Assembly: GCA_051004015.1 (NCBI GenBank)
Contig: JBPCKT010000021.1
Coordinates: 1-31,792 of the forward strand
Origin: SXOA01 sp051004015
GTDB lineage: Bacteria; Planctomycetota; Planctomycetia; Pirellulales; Pirellulaceae
Direction of reading: 5' to 3'
DNA: 31,792 nucleotides
This document shows positions 16,802 to 24,289 of this stretch, in pieces. The position numbers and the translations under genes are program-made. The first letter of the stretch is position 1, and each line of letters opens with the position of its first letter. Below the pieces are notes generated by a model. That model made no database searches. It was not told the origin of the DNA and saw nothing but the letters and a program-made list of their open reading frames with translations.

Positions 16802-17932
16802 ATGGTTGCTACGCCCAGAACGAAGATTCCAACTGCGATTGAGGCTCAGGTTCTGACGGAATCTCGCAGGAGGTGTTGTCTTTGCTTTCATTTGCAAGAC
16901 TTGGCAGACGCCAACCTCCAAGGGCAAATCGCCCATGTTGATCGAGATCGGACGAACCACCAAGAATCAAATCTCGCCTACCTCTGCCTGCCGCATCACG
17001 ACGTCTACGATTCCACGCCGAGCCAGTCCAAACGATTGAGCCCCGCCGAATTGCTTCACGCTAAGAAGGCGCTCCACGAGTTCTTGAACCGATCGTCTGA
17101 CGTAAGTGAATGTGATCGATTGACTCTCACGATTGAGAGTGACCTATTGAAGTTTACGAACGAACATCAAAAACGGCGATTGGAGACTATCAGGTTGGAT
17201 GCATCTTTGAGAGGAGGAATTAAGGTCGTTGTTGGCATTTTGAAGGAGTGCAATCGGCTCACGGTGGAACTGGCAACTGATGACGCTGCACGCCTGTGCC
17301 GCGCCTTTAATGAACGCCGCTTGGATGAAGTCTTGGATGTTGAATTAACGCCGACTCCGGACCGCAGTCTGGAGATCAATTCGATCTTTGACGAGAGAAT
17401 GGCGTGCGTATCTAAAGGCGAAGCGATAGAAGTCGTTCGATCGCGAGATGCCGCCGTATTTCTTTTGGGCGAGAGAGAAGTTTCATACGAAGCCGCGAAG
17501 TGCGGCATCTACACAAAAGGCTTCGGGAGGAAGACAGACCGGCATACGACAATCGTGATCACGATGATTGACGATCATCAAAACAACCACCTGTATGCGG
17601 CCCTTAGGCTAGATCATCGTCTCGTTCGCGTTCCTGATCCGCCGAACCCAGTCCAAGCGCTGAGGGCATTTCTAGACGTGTTCGGAGTGGACCTTTCGCT
17701 GCCAGGACTGGGAACTTCTCGCCTGTTCTTAGGCGGCAGGATGAGAGTCCCCCCTTCTGTTGTCACCGATTCCGACTCCTGTTTATTCTTGACTCAAGTG
17801 GTCAAAGGTCAATGGCGCGAGCCCTTCTCGATGATAAGCAACACGAAAATGAGCGAAGTCGGACCCTTCATCAACGTCAATCTTCTGGCGTTTTACGCAC
17901 AAAAGCGATACTGGAAAGCAATAAAAAAGTAA
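16802..17932 (+). CDS. HNH-nuclease-like protein with uncharacterised C-terminal region
   Basis: A 376-residue protein. The N-terminal 100 residues resemble an HNH zinc-finger nuclease: RRRCCLC (Cys25 and Cys28), QIAHVDRD (His45), SNLAYLC (Asn57 and Cys62) and PHHD (His65/His66). They fit a CxxC...H...N...CxxHH arrangement, the last zinc Cys being replaced by His. Residues about 100-376 match no family that I recognise. A stretch near 150 (RLTVELATDDAARLC) looks like a compact alpha/beta module, and the C-terminus is rich in hydrophobic strands. No signal peptide. Base composition is visibly more AT-rich than the neighbours, which suggests acquisition. It lies 37 bp after the RAYT remnant. 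It could be a defence or restriction nuclease, but no partner gene is nearby to confirm that. Confidence 0.75.
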   Translation: MVATPRTKIPTAIEAQVLTESRRRCCLCFHLQDLADANLQGQIAHVDRDRTNHQESNLAYLCLPHHDVYDSTPSQSKRLSPAELLHAKKALHEFLNRSSDVSECDRLTLTIESDLLKFTNEHQKRRLETIRLDASLRGGIKVVVGILKECNRLTVELATDDAARLCRAFNERRLDEVLDVELTPTPDRSLEINSIFDERMACVSKGEAIEVVRSRDAAVFLLGEREVSYEAAKCGIYTKGFGRKTDRHTTIVITMIDDHQNNHLYAALRLDHRLVRVPDPPNPVQALRAFLDVFGVDLSLPGLGTSRLFLGGRMRVPPSVVTDSDSCLFLTQVVKGQWREPFSMISNTKMSEVGPFINVNLLAFYAQKRYWKAIKK

Positions 17933-17963
17933 AGAATTGGTCCAATGGACGAGTTGGGGGATG

Positions 17964-17985
17964 GGTTTCCCGGAGGTTTCCCGGA
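17964..17985. repeat. 11-bp tandem duplication
   Basis: GGTTTCCCGGA occurs twice in direct succession (17964-17974, 17975-17985) in the 128-bp gap between the HNH-like gene and the convergent DUF1501 gene. No function is evident. Confidence 0.7.
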
Positions 17986-18060
17986 ATTGGCGGGGAACTG
18001 TGCCGAACGAGGAGAAGTGATGCGCGAAACTCGGAATCTGAGACCCGCGTTTCATGCCTC

Positions 18061-19476
18061 TTACGCAATAATGTCCCCCACCACCCGTCCATGCACGTCC
18101 GTCAGCCGGAAGTCGCGGCCGCTGTAGCGGTAGGTGAGGCGGGTGTGGTCGAGGCCGAGGAGGTGAAGGAGGGTGGCGTGGAGGTCGTGGACGTGGACTT
18201 TGTTCTCGACCGCTTCGTTGCCGAACTCGTCGGTGCTGCCGAGGGCCTGTCCCCCTTTCACCCCGCCGCCGGCCAGCCACATCGTGAAGCCGCGGCTGTG
18301 GTGGTCGCGGCCTTTGGCCCCTTCGGACCAGGGGGTGCGGCCGAATTCGCCACCCCAGACGACGAGCGTTTCGTCGAGCAGGCCGCGGTGCTTGAGGTCC
18401 GCCAGGAGGCCGGCGATGGCCTGGTCGCTGTCCTTGGCGTGTTTGGCGTGGTTCATGATGTCGCCGTGGTCGTCCCAGGGCTGGCCGCCGCCGTAGTAGA
18501 GCTGCACCATCCGCACCCCTCGCTCGACGAGGCGGCGGGCGACGAGGCAGGCGTCGGCGAACTGGCCGCTGCCGTAGAGCTTTCGCGTCGCTTCGCTTTC
18601 GCGATTGAGCTCGAAAACTTCCTGGGCGGCGAATTGCAGGCGGAAGGCCATTTCGAGCGATTCGATGCGGGCTTCGAGCTGGCCGTCCTGCCCGCGGGCA
18701 GCCAGGTGCTCGCGGTTGAGCTCCTGCAGCAGGTCGAGCTGCTGCCGCTGGGCCCCGGCGGGGAGGTATTGGTTGTGGACGTGCTGGATGACGGTCCGCG
18801 GGTCGAGCTTGCTGTTGTCGATGTGGCAGCCCTGAAAAATCCCCGGCAGAAAACTGTTCCCCCACAGCTGCGGCCCGACCACCGGCTTGCCGGGGCAGAA
18901 GACGACATACCCCGGCAGGTTCTGGTTCTCGGTCCCCAGGCCGTACGTCAGCCACGAGCCGAGGCTCGGCCGCGTCGGCTGCGTGTTGCCGCTGTTCATC
19001 ATGAGGAGGCCGGGCTCATGATTGGGAATGTCCGTATGCATCGAGCGGATGACGCAGATGTCGTCGATCATCCCGGCGACGTGCGGAAAGAGCTCGCTGA
19101 CGTCGATCCCCGCCTGGCCGTATTTGGCGAACTTGAACGGCGAGGGAAACAGATTTCCGACCTTCCGCTGATAGTTTTTCGTCAATTCCGCGGGCTGCTG
19201 GCCGGCGTATTTTTGTAGTGCTGGTTTCGGGTCGAATGTATCGACGTGCGACGGGCCGCCGTTCATGAAGAGGAAAATGACACGTTTGGCGCGAGCGCGG
19301 AAATGCGGGGGGCGCGGGGCGAGAGGGCTGGTTGCTGCGGATGAAGATTCTGCGGCGGATGCGGATCCGTCGGTGTCGAGAAGGCCCGCTTCGGCCAGAA
19401 CGCTGGCGAGGCCGAGCGTGCCGAAGCCGCCACCCATGCGGGAGAGCCAATCGCGGCGGGAGAGGGTGAAGTTCAT
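18061..19476 (-). CDS. DUF1501 protein, Tat-exported (second copy)
   Basis: A 471-residue DUF1501 protein of the alkaline-phosphatase superfamily. The N-terminal twin-arginine signal (SRRDWLSRMGG, residues 6-16) is followed by a hydrophobic stretch and an Ala/Ser-rich linker. The NGGPSHVD motif (72-79) is in place, and the late motifs VVWGGEFGRTPWSEG, GRDHHSRGF and WLAGGGVKGG are intact. This copy has the classic form of the family, whereas the first copy (3460-4908) reads LPVCEG and GRDHNGQGF at the same sites. A good Shine-Dalgarno (AGGAG, 7-nt spacing) precedes the ATG at 19476. The partner PSD1 gene is not directly upstream: 1.28 kb with three other genes intervenes, so this copy seems to depend on its own promoter (19515-19541). 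Confidence 0.95.
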   Translation of the reverse strand: MNFTLSRRDWLSRMGGGFGTLGLASVLAEAGLLDTDGSASAAESSSAATSPLAPRPPHFRARAKRVIFLFMNGGPSHVDTFDPKPALQKYAGQQPAELTKNYQRKVGNLFPSPFKFAKYGQAGIDVSELFPHVAGMIDDICVIRSMHTDIPNHEPGLLMMNSGNTQPTRPSLGSWLTYGLGTENQNLPGYVVFCPGKPVVGPQLWGNSFLPGIFQGCHIDNSKLDPRTVIQHVHNQYLPAGAQRQQLDLLQELNREHLAARGQDGQLEARIESLEMAFRLQFAAQEVFELNRESEATRKLYGSGQFADACLVARRLVERGVRMVQLYYGGGQPWDDHGDIMNHAKHAKDSDQAIAGLLADLKHRGLLDETLVVWGGEFGRTPWSEGAKGRDHHSRGFTMWLAGGGVKGGQALGSTDEFGNEAVENKVHVHDLHATLLHLLGLDHTRLTYRYSGRDFRLTDVHGRVVGDIIA

Positions 19477-19514
19477 GGCGTTCTCCTCGGGGTTGAGGCA
19501 GGCGGGGCAAACTA

Positions 19515-19541
19515 ATTATACCGCCGCCGGTGGTGTGGCAA
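19515..19541 (-). promoter_or_regulatory. Candidate promoter of the second DUF1501 gene
   Basis: On the minus strand TATAAT (19520-19515) lies 15 bp after TTGCCA (19541-19536); taking TTTTGC as the -35 would give 17 bp. The start would be about 32 nt upstream of the ATG and ahead of the AGGAG ribosome site. The gene appears to have its own promoter. Confidence 0.45.
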
Positions 19542-19600
19542 AACACTTCTGGTCTAGCCGGGAAAGGAAAATTCGCTGGCCAGCCACCCTCTCAACGTTG

Positions 19601-19606
19601 TAGAAT
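19601..19606 (+). promoter_or_regulatory. Candidate -10 element (TAGAATGA) for the small-gene cassette
   Basis: TAGAAT at 19601-19606, about 29 bp before the ATG at 19635. The 8-mer TAGAATGA also occurs at 11397 and 24195. The -35 region is poor, so confidence is low. Confidence 0.3.
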
Positions 19607-19634
19607 GATTTTGGAAAACTACAAGGTATTCGCC

Positions 19635-19871
19635 ATGCCCACCAGCGAACAAGAACGAAACCTGCGAATTGCCGAAGCCGTTTGCCGCGATTTTGAGTGG
19701 CATGGGCAGAAATTCCGCGAAGGCCAGTACCTCGCCTTGCTGGACGGCCAGATCGTGGCGGTTGCCGACAACGCGGATGATGCCATCGCAAGTCTGCGGT
19801 CACTCGATCCCGATCCAAAGCATGGAATGGTTGTTCCGGTCGAAGTCCCCGCCATGGACGTCATTCGGTGA
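19635..19871 (+). CDS. DUF5678-like small protein
   Basis: A 78-residue protein beginning MPTSEQERNLRIAEAVCRDF. It has the typical DUF5678 core: an aromatic stretch, then GQYLALLDGQIVAVADNADD (residues about 35-54), then a short basic/proline segment and a terminal VPVEVPAMDVIR strand. The family is small, with no known activity. AAGG lies 9 nt upstream of the chosen ATG; an ATG at 19605 is also open but has no such site. The gene ends 7 bp before the aspartic-protease-like gene. Such small genes are often found next to aspartyl-protease-like genes in planctomycetes and cyanobacteria (general knowledge, not checked). No signal peptide or membrane segment. Confidence 0.72.
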   Translation: MPTSEQERNLRIAEAVCRDFEWHGQKFREGQYLALLDGQIVAVADNADDAIASLRSLDPDPKHGMVVPVEVPAMDVIR

Positions 19872-19878
19872 GAACGAC

Positions 19879-20292
19879 ATGGCGACGGCATTCTATCCAA
19901 GTCTGGCTGATGCCGATGTGATTGAAGTCGAGTTCGTCAAGCTGAACGGCAGTATCAAGGCGATGCGCCTCCTGGTCGATTCAGGGTTTACGGGAAGCAG
20001 CAGTTTTGTCTTGCCCGATTCCTCCGCGGATCTTGCGATCGCGGCATTGCCAGCCAGACAAACAACCGGCGCGCTGCAAGGCTCCAAAAACCGCGGCTGG
20101 GTGACCTGCCGGATTGCCGCCCTGAGTTATGAAGAGGCACTGATCGCGATTATTACGGATACTGCAATATTGTCGTTGCCCGCGGGCGTCGAAGGATTGG
20201 CGGGGCTAACTTTCCTGCGTCGATTTGACGGCTGGGGAGCTCGGTTCACGAATGATGGTTGGCAATTCTTTCTCTCGGACGGGGGAGAATGA
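19879..20292 (+). CDS. Retropepsin-like aspartic protease (clan AA)
   Basis: A 137-residue protein resembling single-domain, retropepsin-type aspartic proteases that act as dimers. The catalytic region LLVDSGFTGSSSFVLP (residues about 32-47) holds the D-S-G motif (usually D-T-G/D-S-G). The late segment GLAGLTFLRRFDGW resembles the second conserved part (LLGxxFLxxF), where the helix after the substrate loop lies. No signal peptide, so a cytosolic role is expected. The ATG at 19879 is preceded by GGTGAG. It is separated by only 7 bp from the DUF5678-like gene upstream, which implies cotranscription. Converging minus-strand gene 20299-20706 ends 6 bp from its stop. The target is unknown. The longer reading from 19669 overlaps the DUF5678 gene and was rejected. 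Confidence 0.75.
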   Translation: MATAFYPSLADADVIEVEFVKLNGSIKAMRLLVDSGFTGSSSFVLPDSSADLAIAALPARQTTGALQGSKNRGWVTCRIAALSYEEALIAIITDTAILSLPAGVEGLAGLTFLRRFDGWGARFTNDGWQFFLSDGGE

Positions 20293-20298
20293 CTCTCG

Positions 20299-20706
20299 TT
20301 AATCGCATTTACGAGGATTCCCTAACAAACTCGCATAAAGTGCAACGGCAATATCGAGCGGCCTCATCACGTATATCAGCAGCAGAAACCAAAATGGTAT
20401 CGGCGGAGTCAGCCACTTTACTCTGCCAGTGACGTTGTTGACGATGAACAGATTAGCGTTATCGACTTCGCCATCAGTAGGGTCCAAGGTCAGATTCCAG
20501 TCGTACCACACAAGGTCTTTACTGCTTAAGGCCCCGGAGAATGCAAACGCTACAACCCAGTGGTTGAAGAAAGTATCCCGTACGTCGTCCGGCCACGATT
20601 CAGGATCATGCTGAGACTTAAGTTTGGCATGAATCAACGGACCGAGGCGATATTTGCGGCTATCGGCGAAACTCTGCACCAGGGCGACCGCTTCCCCCTC
20701 CGTCAT
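20299..20706 (-). CDS. Hypothetical protein with C-terminal membrane segment
   Basis: A 135-residue protein I do not recognise. It begins MTEGEAVALVQSFADSRKYR and has a Trp/Asp-rich middle (ESWPDDVRDTFFNHWVVAF, residues about 36-54; YDWNLTLDPTDGEVDN about 67-82). It ends in one hydrophobic span (PFWFLLLIYVMRPLDIAVAL, about 103-122) and a basic tail. The N-terminal part looks soluble, so it may be tail-anchored. AAGGGA precedes the ATG at 20706 by about 7 nt. It lies 50 bp downstream of the second PSD1 gene and on the same strand, so it is probably cotranscribed with it. Confidence 0.72.
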   Translation of the reverse strand: MTEGEAVALVQSFADSRKYRLGPLIHAKLKSQHDPESWPDDVRDTFFNHWVVAFAFSGALSSKDLVWYDWNLTLDPTDGEVDNANLFIVNNVTGRVKWLTPPIPFWFLLLIYVMRPLDIAVALYASLLGNPRKCD

Positions 20707-20756
20707 CGCCGTTCCCTTTCGGAGAGTCTCCGATTCTTTCGACTGCGTTCCTCTTG

Positions 20757-23492
20757 TTAATCCACAAACACAAACTCATTCGTCCCCAGCAGCGCCTGAG
20801 TATATCGCTCCAACGGCGTCAACTTCACATCCGGCGTGCTTTCGGCAGCTTTGAGGAAGCTCGTTCCAACTTGCAGCTCCTTCTCGCTCGGCTCGCGGCT
20901 GAAGAGGAGCTGGTAGGCGAAGCGGATGCGGGCTTGGTCGTCCGCGGATTCGGTTTGCAGGCGGGCGGCGAGGGACTTGGCCTGGCTGACCATGAATTCG
21001 CCGTTCATCACGAAAAGCTGCTGCATCGGCACCGTGGTGCTGACGCGGCGCTCGCTGGTCAGGTTCGGGTCGGGAAAGTCGAACAGCCGCAGCGTGCTAT
21101 TGAGGTTGTGCCGGCTGACGGCGGCGTAGAGGGTGCGGCGGCGATTTTCCGGTTTCGCCATGTCAAGCGACTGGCCTCCGAGCGATAGGTCAAGATTGCC
21201 CGACGCGGTCAGCAGCGAATCCCGCCAGGCTTCGATATCGAGCCGCCGCCGATTCATCCGCCACAGCAGCCGGTTATCCGGATCGCGCTGGTAGTTCTCC
21301 GGCTTGAATTCCGACGACGCACGATAGACTGACGACAGCATCATCTGCCGGTGCAGCCACTTCAGCGACCAGCCGCCAGCCATGAATCGGCTGGCGAGGT
21401 CGTCGAGCAATTCGGGATGCGTCGGCCGCTCCCCCAACATGCCGAAGTTGCTGGGAGTGCCAACCAGGCCGCGGCCGAAATGCTGCTGCCAGACGCGGTT
21501 GACCAGCACGCGGGCCGTCAGCGGATTCTGCTCGCTGGCAATCGCCTGGGCCAATTCCAGCCGGCCGCTGCCTTGCGAGAACGGCTTCGCTTCTCCCGCG
21601 GACAGGATTTCCAAGAACCGCCGCGGCACTTCATCCCCGAGCTCCTTGTGATTGCCGCGGATGTGGACGCGAAGGTTCTTGGCTTCCCCATCCTTGATGC
21701 CATGCGCGACCGGATATTTTTCGCCGACGAGCTTCTTCCGTTCTTCGAGTTCCTTGCGCAGCTCCGCATTTTTCTTGCGGCGCTCTTTCGTGGCGAGCTT
21801 CTCGACCTGGTCCTTCTGGATGCCGAAAGGGCCTCTGTTGTCATCGATGATATCTTTGAGCAGCTCCTCGGCAACCTTGTCGAGTGATTCCTTCTTGCGG
21901 CGCATGTCGAGAGCGGCGGCGACGTCCTTTTGAAGCGTTGCGGCGGCCGATTGAATCGCGGCAAGTGCGGCTGCGTCGGTGGAAAGATCGGTCTTGGCGT
22001 CTTGCGCGGCGATTGCATCTTTCCAGGCGGCCAGATAGGACTTCTTTTGCACGTTGTCGCCGGTAAGGAACTTCGTCCACGCCTCGACCGCGAACTCTCG
22101 CAGTTCTTCCTCTTTCGTGACCGTTGCGGCCGCGACGGTGCCGTCCGCCTTCCGCTTGTTTTGCAGCTTCCACGCGGCAACGAGATACTTCGCCAGATTT
22201 CCCGCCAGCGATTCACGGATTTCCCGCTGCGTTTCGTTTTTCGCCTCCTCAACCGACTTTTCTTGCTCCTTCACGCGGGCGGCTCGCTGGTCGTACGCGG
22301 CCACCACGTCCGGCGCCGCCATGGGCGATTCAAAATACTCGGTGCTGGCGACGACGCCGGCCAGCGAGTAGTAATCCTTGGTCGGAATCGGGTCGAACTT
22401 GTGGTCGTGGCAACGGGCGCAGGAGACGGTCAGCCCCAGGAAACCGCGGGTGAGCGTATCGATCCGGTCGTCCATCTCATCCGCCTGGGCCTTGGGGGCA
22501 CAGCCGGCGTCGAGGTAGTAGACGGGGCCGAGGGCGAAGAAGCCGAGGGCGGGGAGGCGGGCCATTTTGCCCTCGTCCTCCAGCAAGTCCGCGGCAATTT
22601 GCTCCAGCGCGAAGCGGTTGTACGGCAAGTCCGCATTCAGCGAGCCGACCACCCAGTCCCGATACCGATAACCGCCGGGATACATCCGGGCCTGAAAGGT
22701 GTGGGCCTGATCCTCCGCATAGCGGGCGACATCCAGCCAGTGCCGCCCCCAGCGTTCGCCGTAGCGGGGCGAAGCCAGCAGCCGATCAATCAGCCGCTCG
22801 TAGGCGTCCGGCGACTCATCTGCCAGAAAGCTGCTGGCTTCATCAAGCGTCGGAGGCAGGCCGGTGAGATCGAAACTGGCGCGGCGAAGGAGCGTCCGCT
22901 TGTCGGCTTCTTTGGCCGGCTGAAGCTTTTCGGCTTCGAGCGCGGCGAGCACGAAGGAATCAATCGGATGGCGACTCCACGCTGCATCCTTCACCGCCGG
23001 CCGAGACTGCGGCTTCACCGGCTGGAACGACCAGAATTGCCGGTCCTCAGCCGTGATCGCGCCGCTGGTCCGAATGAACCCGGCGGATGAACCGCCCGAT
23101 TCCGGCCAGGGCAGGCCGCGCTCGATCCACTCTTTCAGCAAGGCAATATCCTGCTCTGGCAGCCTGGCACTCGGCGGCATCTGCAGTTCATCGTCCCCAT
23201 AATCCACGGCCCGCATCAGCCGGCTATCCTCCGGCTTGCCAAGTGCGACGACCGTGCCGCCATCGCCCCCGGCGAGCAGACCGGATCGGCTCTCCAGGCT
23301 CAGCCCCCCCTTCTTCTCCTTCCCATGGCACGAAAAGCAATTCGCCGCCAGCAGCGGCCGAATCCGCCGCTCAAAAAACTCCTCGCCTGCCTTATCCCCC
23401 TCAGCCGCCAAGCCAGTATTCACAAATGCCGCTGGGCAGCAGCAGAGCAAGAGCGCGATAATATGCCAGACGCGGGGCATAGGCGGGAGCAT
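20757..23492 (-). CDS. PSD1 / planctomycete cytochrome C protein (second copy)
   Basis: A 911-residue exported protein. The N-terminus has a hydrophobic signal (residues 8-28) with CCC at 17-19, which could also be a lipobox. A planctomycete cytochrome C domain follows with one CFSCH haem motif (Cys52, Cys55, His56). DUF1549 and DUF1553 follow, with GLPPTLDEA, YGERWGRHWLDVARYAED, SCARCHDHKFDPIPTKDYY (a second CxxCH), LVNRVWQQHFGRGLVGTPSNFG and the final NEFVFVD. A Lys/Glu-rich helical region of about 250 residues lies between the two DUFs. Start alternatives are 23492 (used) and 23480; both give the same mature protein. Unlike the first copy it has no inserted beta domain in DUF1553. It is the upstream partner of the DUF1501 gene at 18061. 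Confidence 0.93.
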   Translation of the reverse strand: MLPPMPRVWHIIALLLCCCPAAFVNTGLAAEGDKAGEEFFERRIRPLLAANCFSCHGKEKKGGLSLESRSGLLAGGDGGTVVALGKPEDSRLMRAVDYGDDELQMPPSARLPEQDIALLKEWIERGLPWPESGGSSAGFIRTSGAITAEDRQFWSFQPVKPQSRPAVKDAAWSRHPIDSFVLAALEAEKLQPAKEADKRTLLRRASFDLTGLPPTLDEASSFLADESPDAYERLIDRLLASPRYGERWGRHWLDVARYAEDQAHTFQARMYPGGYRYRDWVVGSLNADLPYNRFALEQIAADLLEDEGKMARLPALGFFALGPVYYLDAGCAPKAQADEMDDRIDTLTRGFLGLTVSCARCHDHKFDPIPTKDYYSLAGVVASTEYFESPMAAPDVVAAYDQRAARVKEQEKSVEEAKNETQREIRESLAGNLAKYLVAAWKLQNKRKADGTVAAATVTKEEELREFAVEAWTKFLTGDNVQKKSYLAAWKDAIAAQDAKTDLSTDAAALAAIQSAAATLQKDVAAALDMRRKKESLDKVAEELLKDIIDDNRGPFGIQKDQVEKLATKERRKKNAELRKELEERKKLVGEKYPVAHGIKDGEAKNLRVHIRGNHKELGDEVPRRFLEILSAGEAKPFSQGSGRLELAQAIASEQNPLTARVLVNRVWQQHFGRGLVGTPSNFGMLGERPTHPELLDDLASRFMAGGWSLKWLHRQMMLSSVYRASSEFKPENYQRDPDNRLLWRMNRRRLDIEAWRDSLLTASGNLDLSLGGQSLDMAKPENRRRTLYAAVSRHNLNSTLRLFDFPDPNLTSERRVSTTVPMQQLFVMNGEFMVSQAKSLAARLQTESADDQARIRFAYQLLFSREPSEKELQVGTSFLKAAESTPDVKLTPLERYTQALLGTNEFVFVD

Positions 23493-24019
23493 TCGAGTCG
23501 AGGCGGGAAGCGCAGCGGGCTCCTCTATCCTAACGATGGGGGAGGCATCTATCAATTGTTGTCGATGCTTGAGGAGAACTCGGCAATCTTCGTCACCGTC
23601 GAAGCCTTCGGCAATTCGCTCATCAAATCGCGTTTTTCCCTGCAAAGGCCGCACCGTTACTCAATCCAGTGTTAGTCTTGAGGGAGTGTGATAGTTAGCG
23701 GTTCGACCGGCACCGCATCGCGCTCGCTACGGTCGCGCGAAGTGACGCGCAGCGAAATCGATTGTTCACCGGAGTTGATGTTGGCGTTGGCTGGTGTCCG
23801 GGATGTTGTTTCCCCTGCCCGTGAGCATGATTCAGGTGACCCATCAAGGGCATCACCTCCGCAACCGCACCGCGCACGAAATGTTCGACATGTACTATCC
23901 CACGGATAGCCGCCTGCTCCGCACACTACCGTGGTACAGCATTCTGGGGGGAGCAGAAAACGCCAACGGCGACCCGGTATCAGCCGAATCGCCGTCGGTT
24001 CGCGAAGTCAGTGAAAAGG
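23493..24019. other. 527-bp gap without a supportable gene
   Basis: Several open frames exist but none reads as a known protein. On the minus strand, around 23672-23800, a stretch ending in VEPLTITLPQD might be the decayed C-terminus of a beta-sandwich protein. This is too weak to annotate. The gap lies between the divergent PSD1 gene and tRNA-Asn, so it should hold the PSD1 promoter. Confidence 0.6.
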
Positions 24020-24092
24020 CTCCCCCGCCAGGGCTCGAACCTGGGACACGCGGATTAACAGTCCGCTGCTCTACCAACTGAGCTACAGGGGA
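24020..24092 (-). tRNA. tRNA-Asn(GTT)
   Basis: A 73-nt cloverleaf can be folded on the minus strand. The acceptor is TCCCCTG/CGGGGGA with one G-U pair. The D-arm reads GCTCAGTTGGTAGAGC, the anticodon loop is CTGTTAA with anticodon GTT, and the T-arm is CCAGG-TTCGAGC-CCTGG. The discriminator base is G. CCA is not encoded. It is the cognate tRNA of the asnS product in this window. Confidence 0.95.
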
Positions 24093-24171
24093 AGATTGAC
24101 GTGAAGTTTAGTTTACGCCCAAAAAACGGGCAAGGGTGGAAAACGGCGCTGCTCGCAGCGGATCCAGTGCC

Positions 24172-24200
24172 TTGAGGCAAACGAGCCTTGCCCCTAGAAT
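24172..24200 (+). promoter_or_regulatory. Candidate sigma70-type promoter of the amidophosphoribosyltransferase
   Basis: TTGAGG (24172-24177), a 17-bp spacer and TAGAAT (24195-24200). The predicted start is about 83 nt before the ATG at 24290. The surrounding TTGCCCCTAGAATGA also occurs before the MFS gene. Confidence 0.55.
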
Positions 24201-24289
24201 GAATAGACGCTGGATGCTGCTCTCGGGTTCGCTGCCGTTTGTTTTCGCGACTGGCCCTCCCTTCGCGCCGAAAGGCTCTCTCCGCGCCT

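Noticed and set aside
23672..23926. Minus-strand reading with a beta-like end (VEPLTITLPQD)
   Set aside because: Too short and without a recognisable family; could be a decayed gene, but the evidence is insufficient for a pseudogene call.
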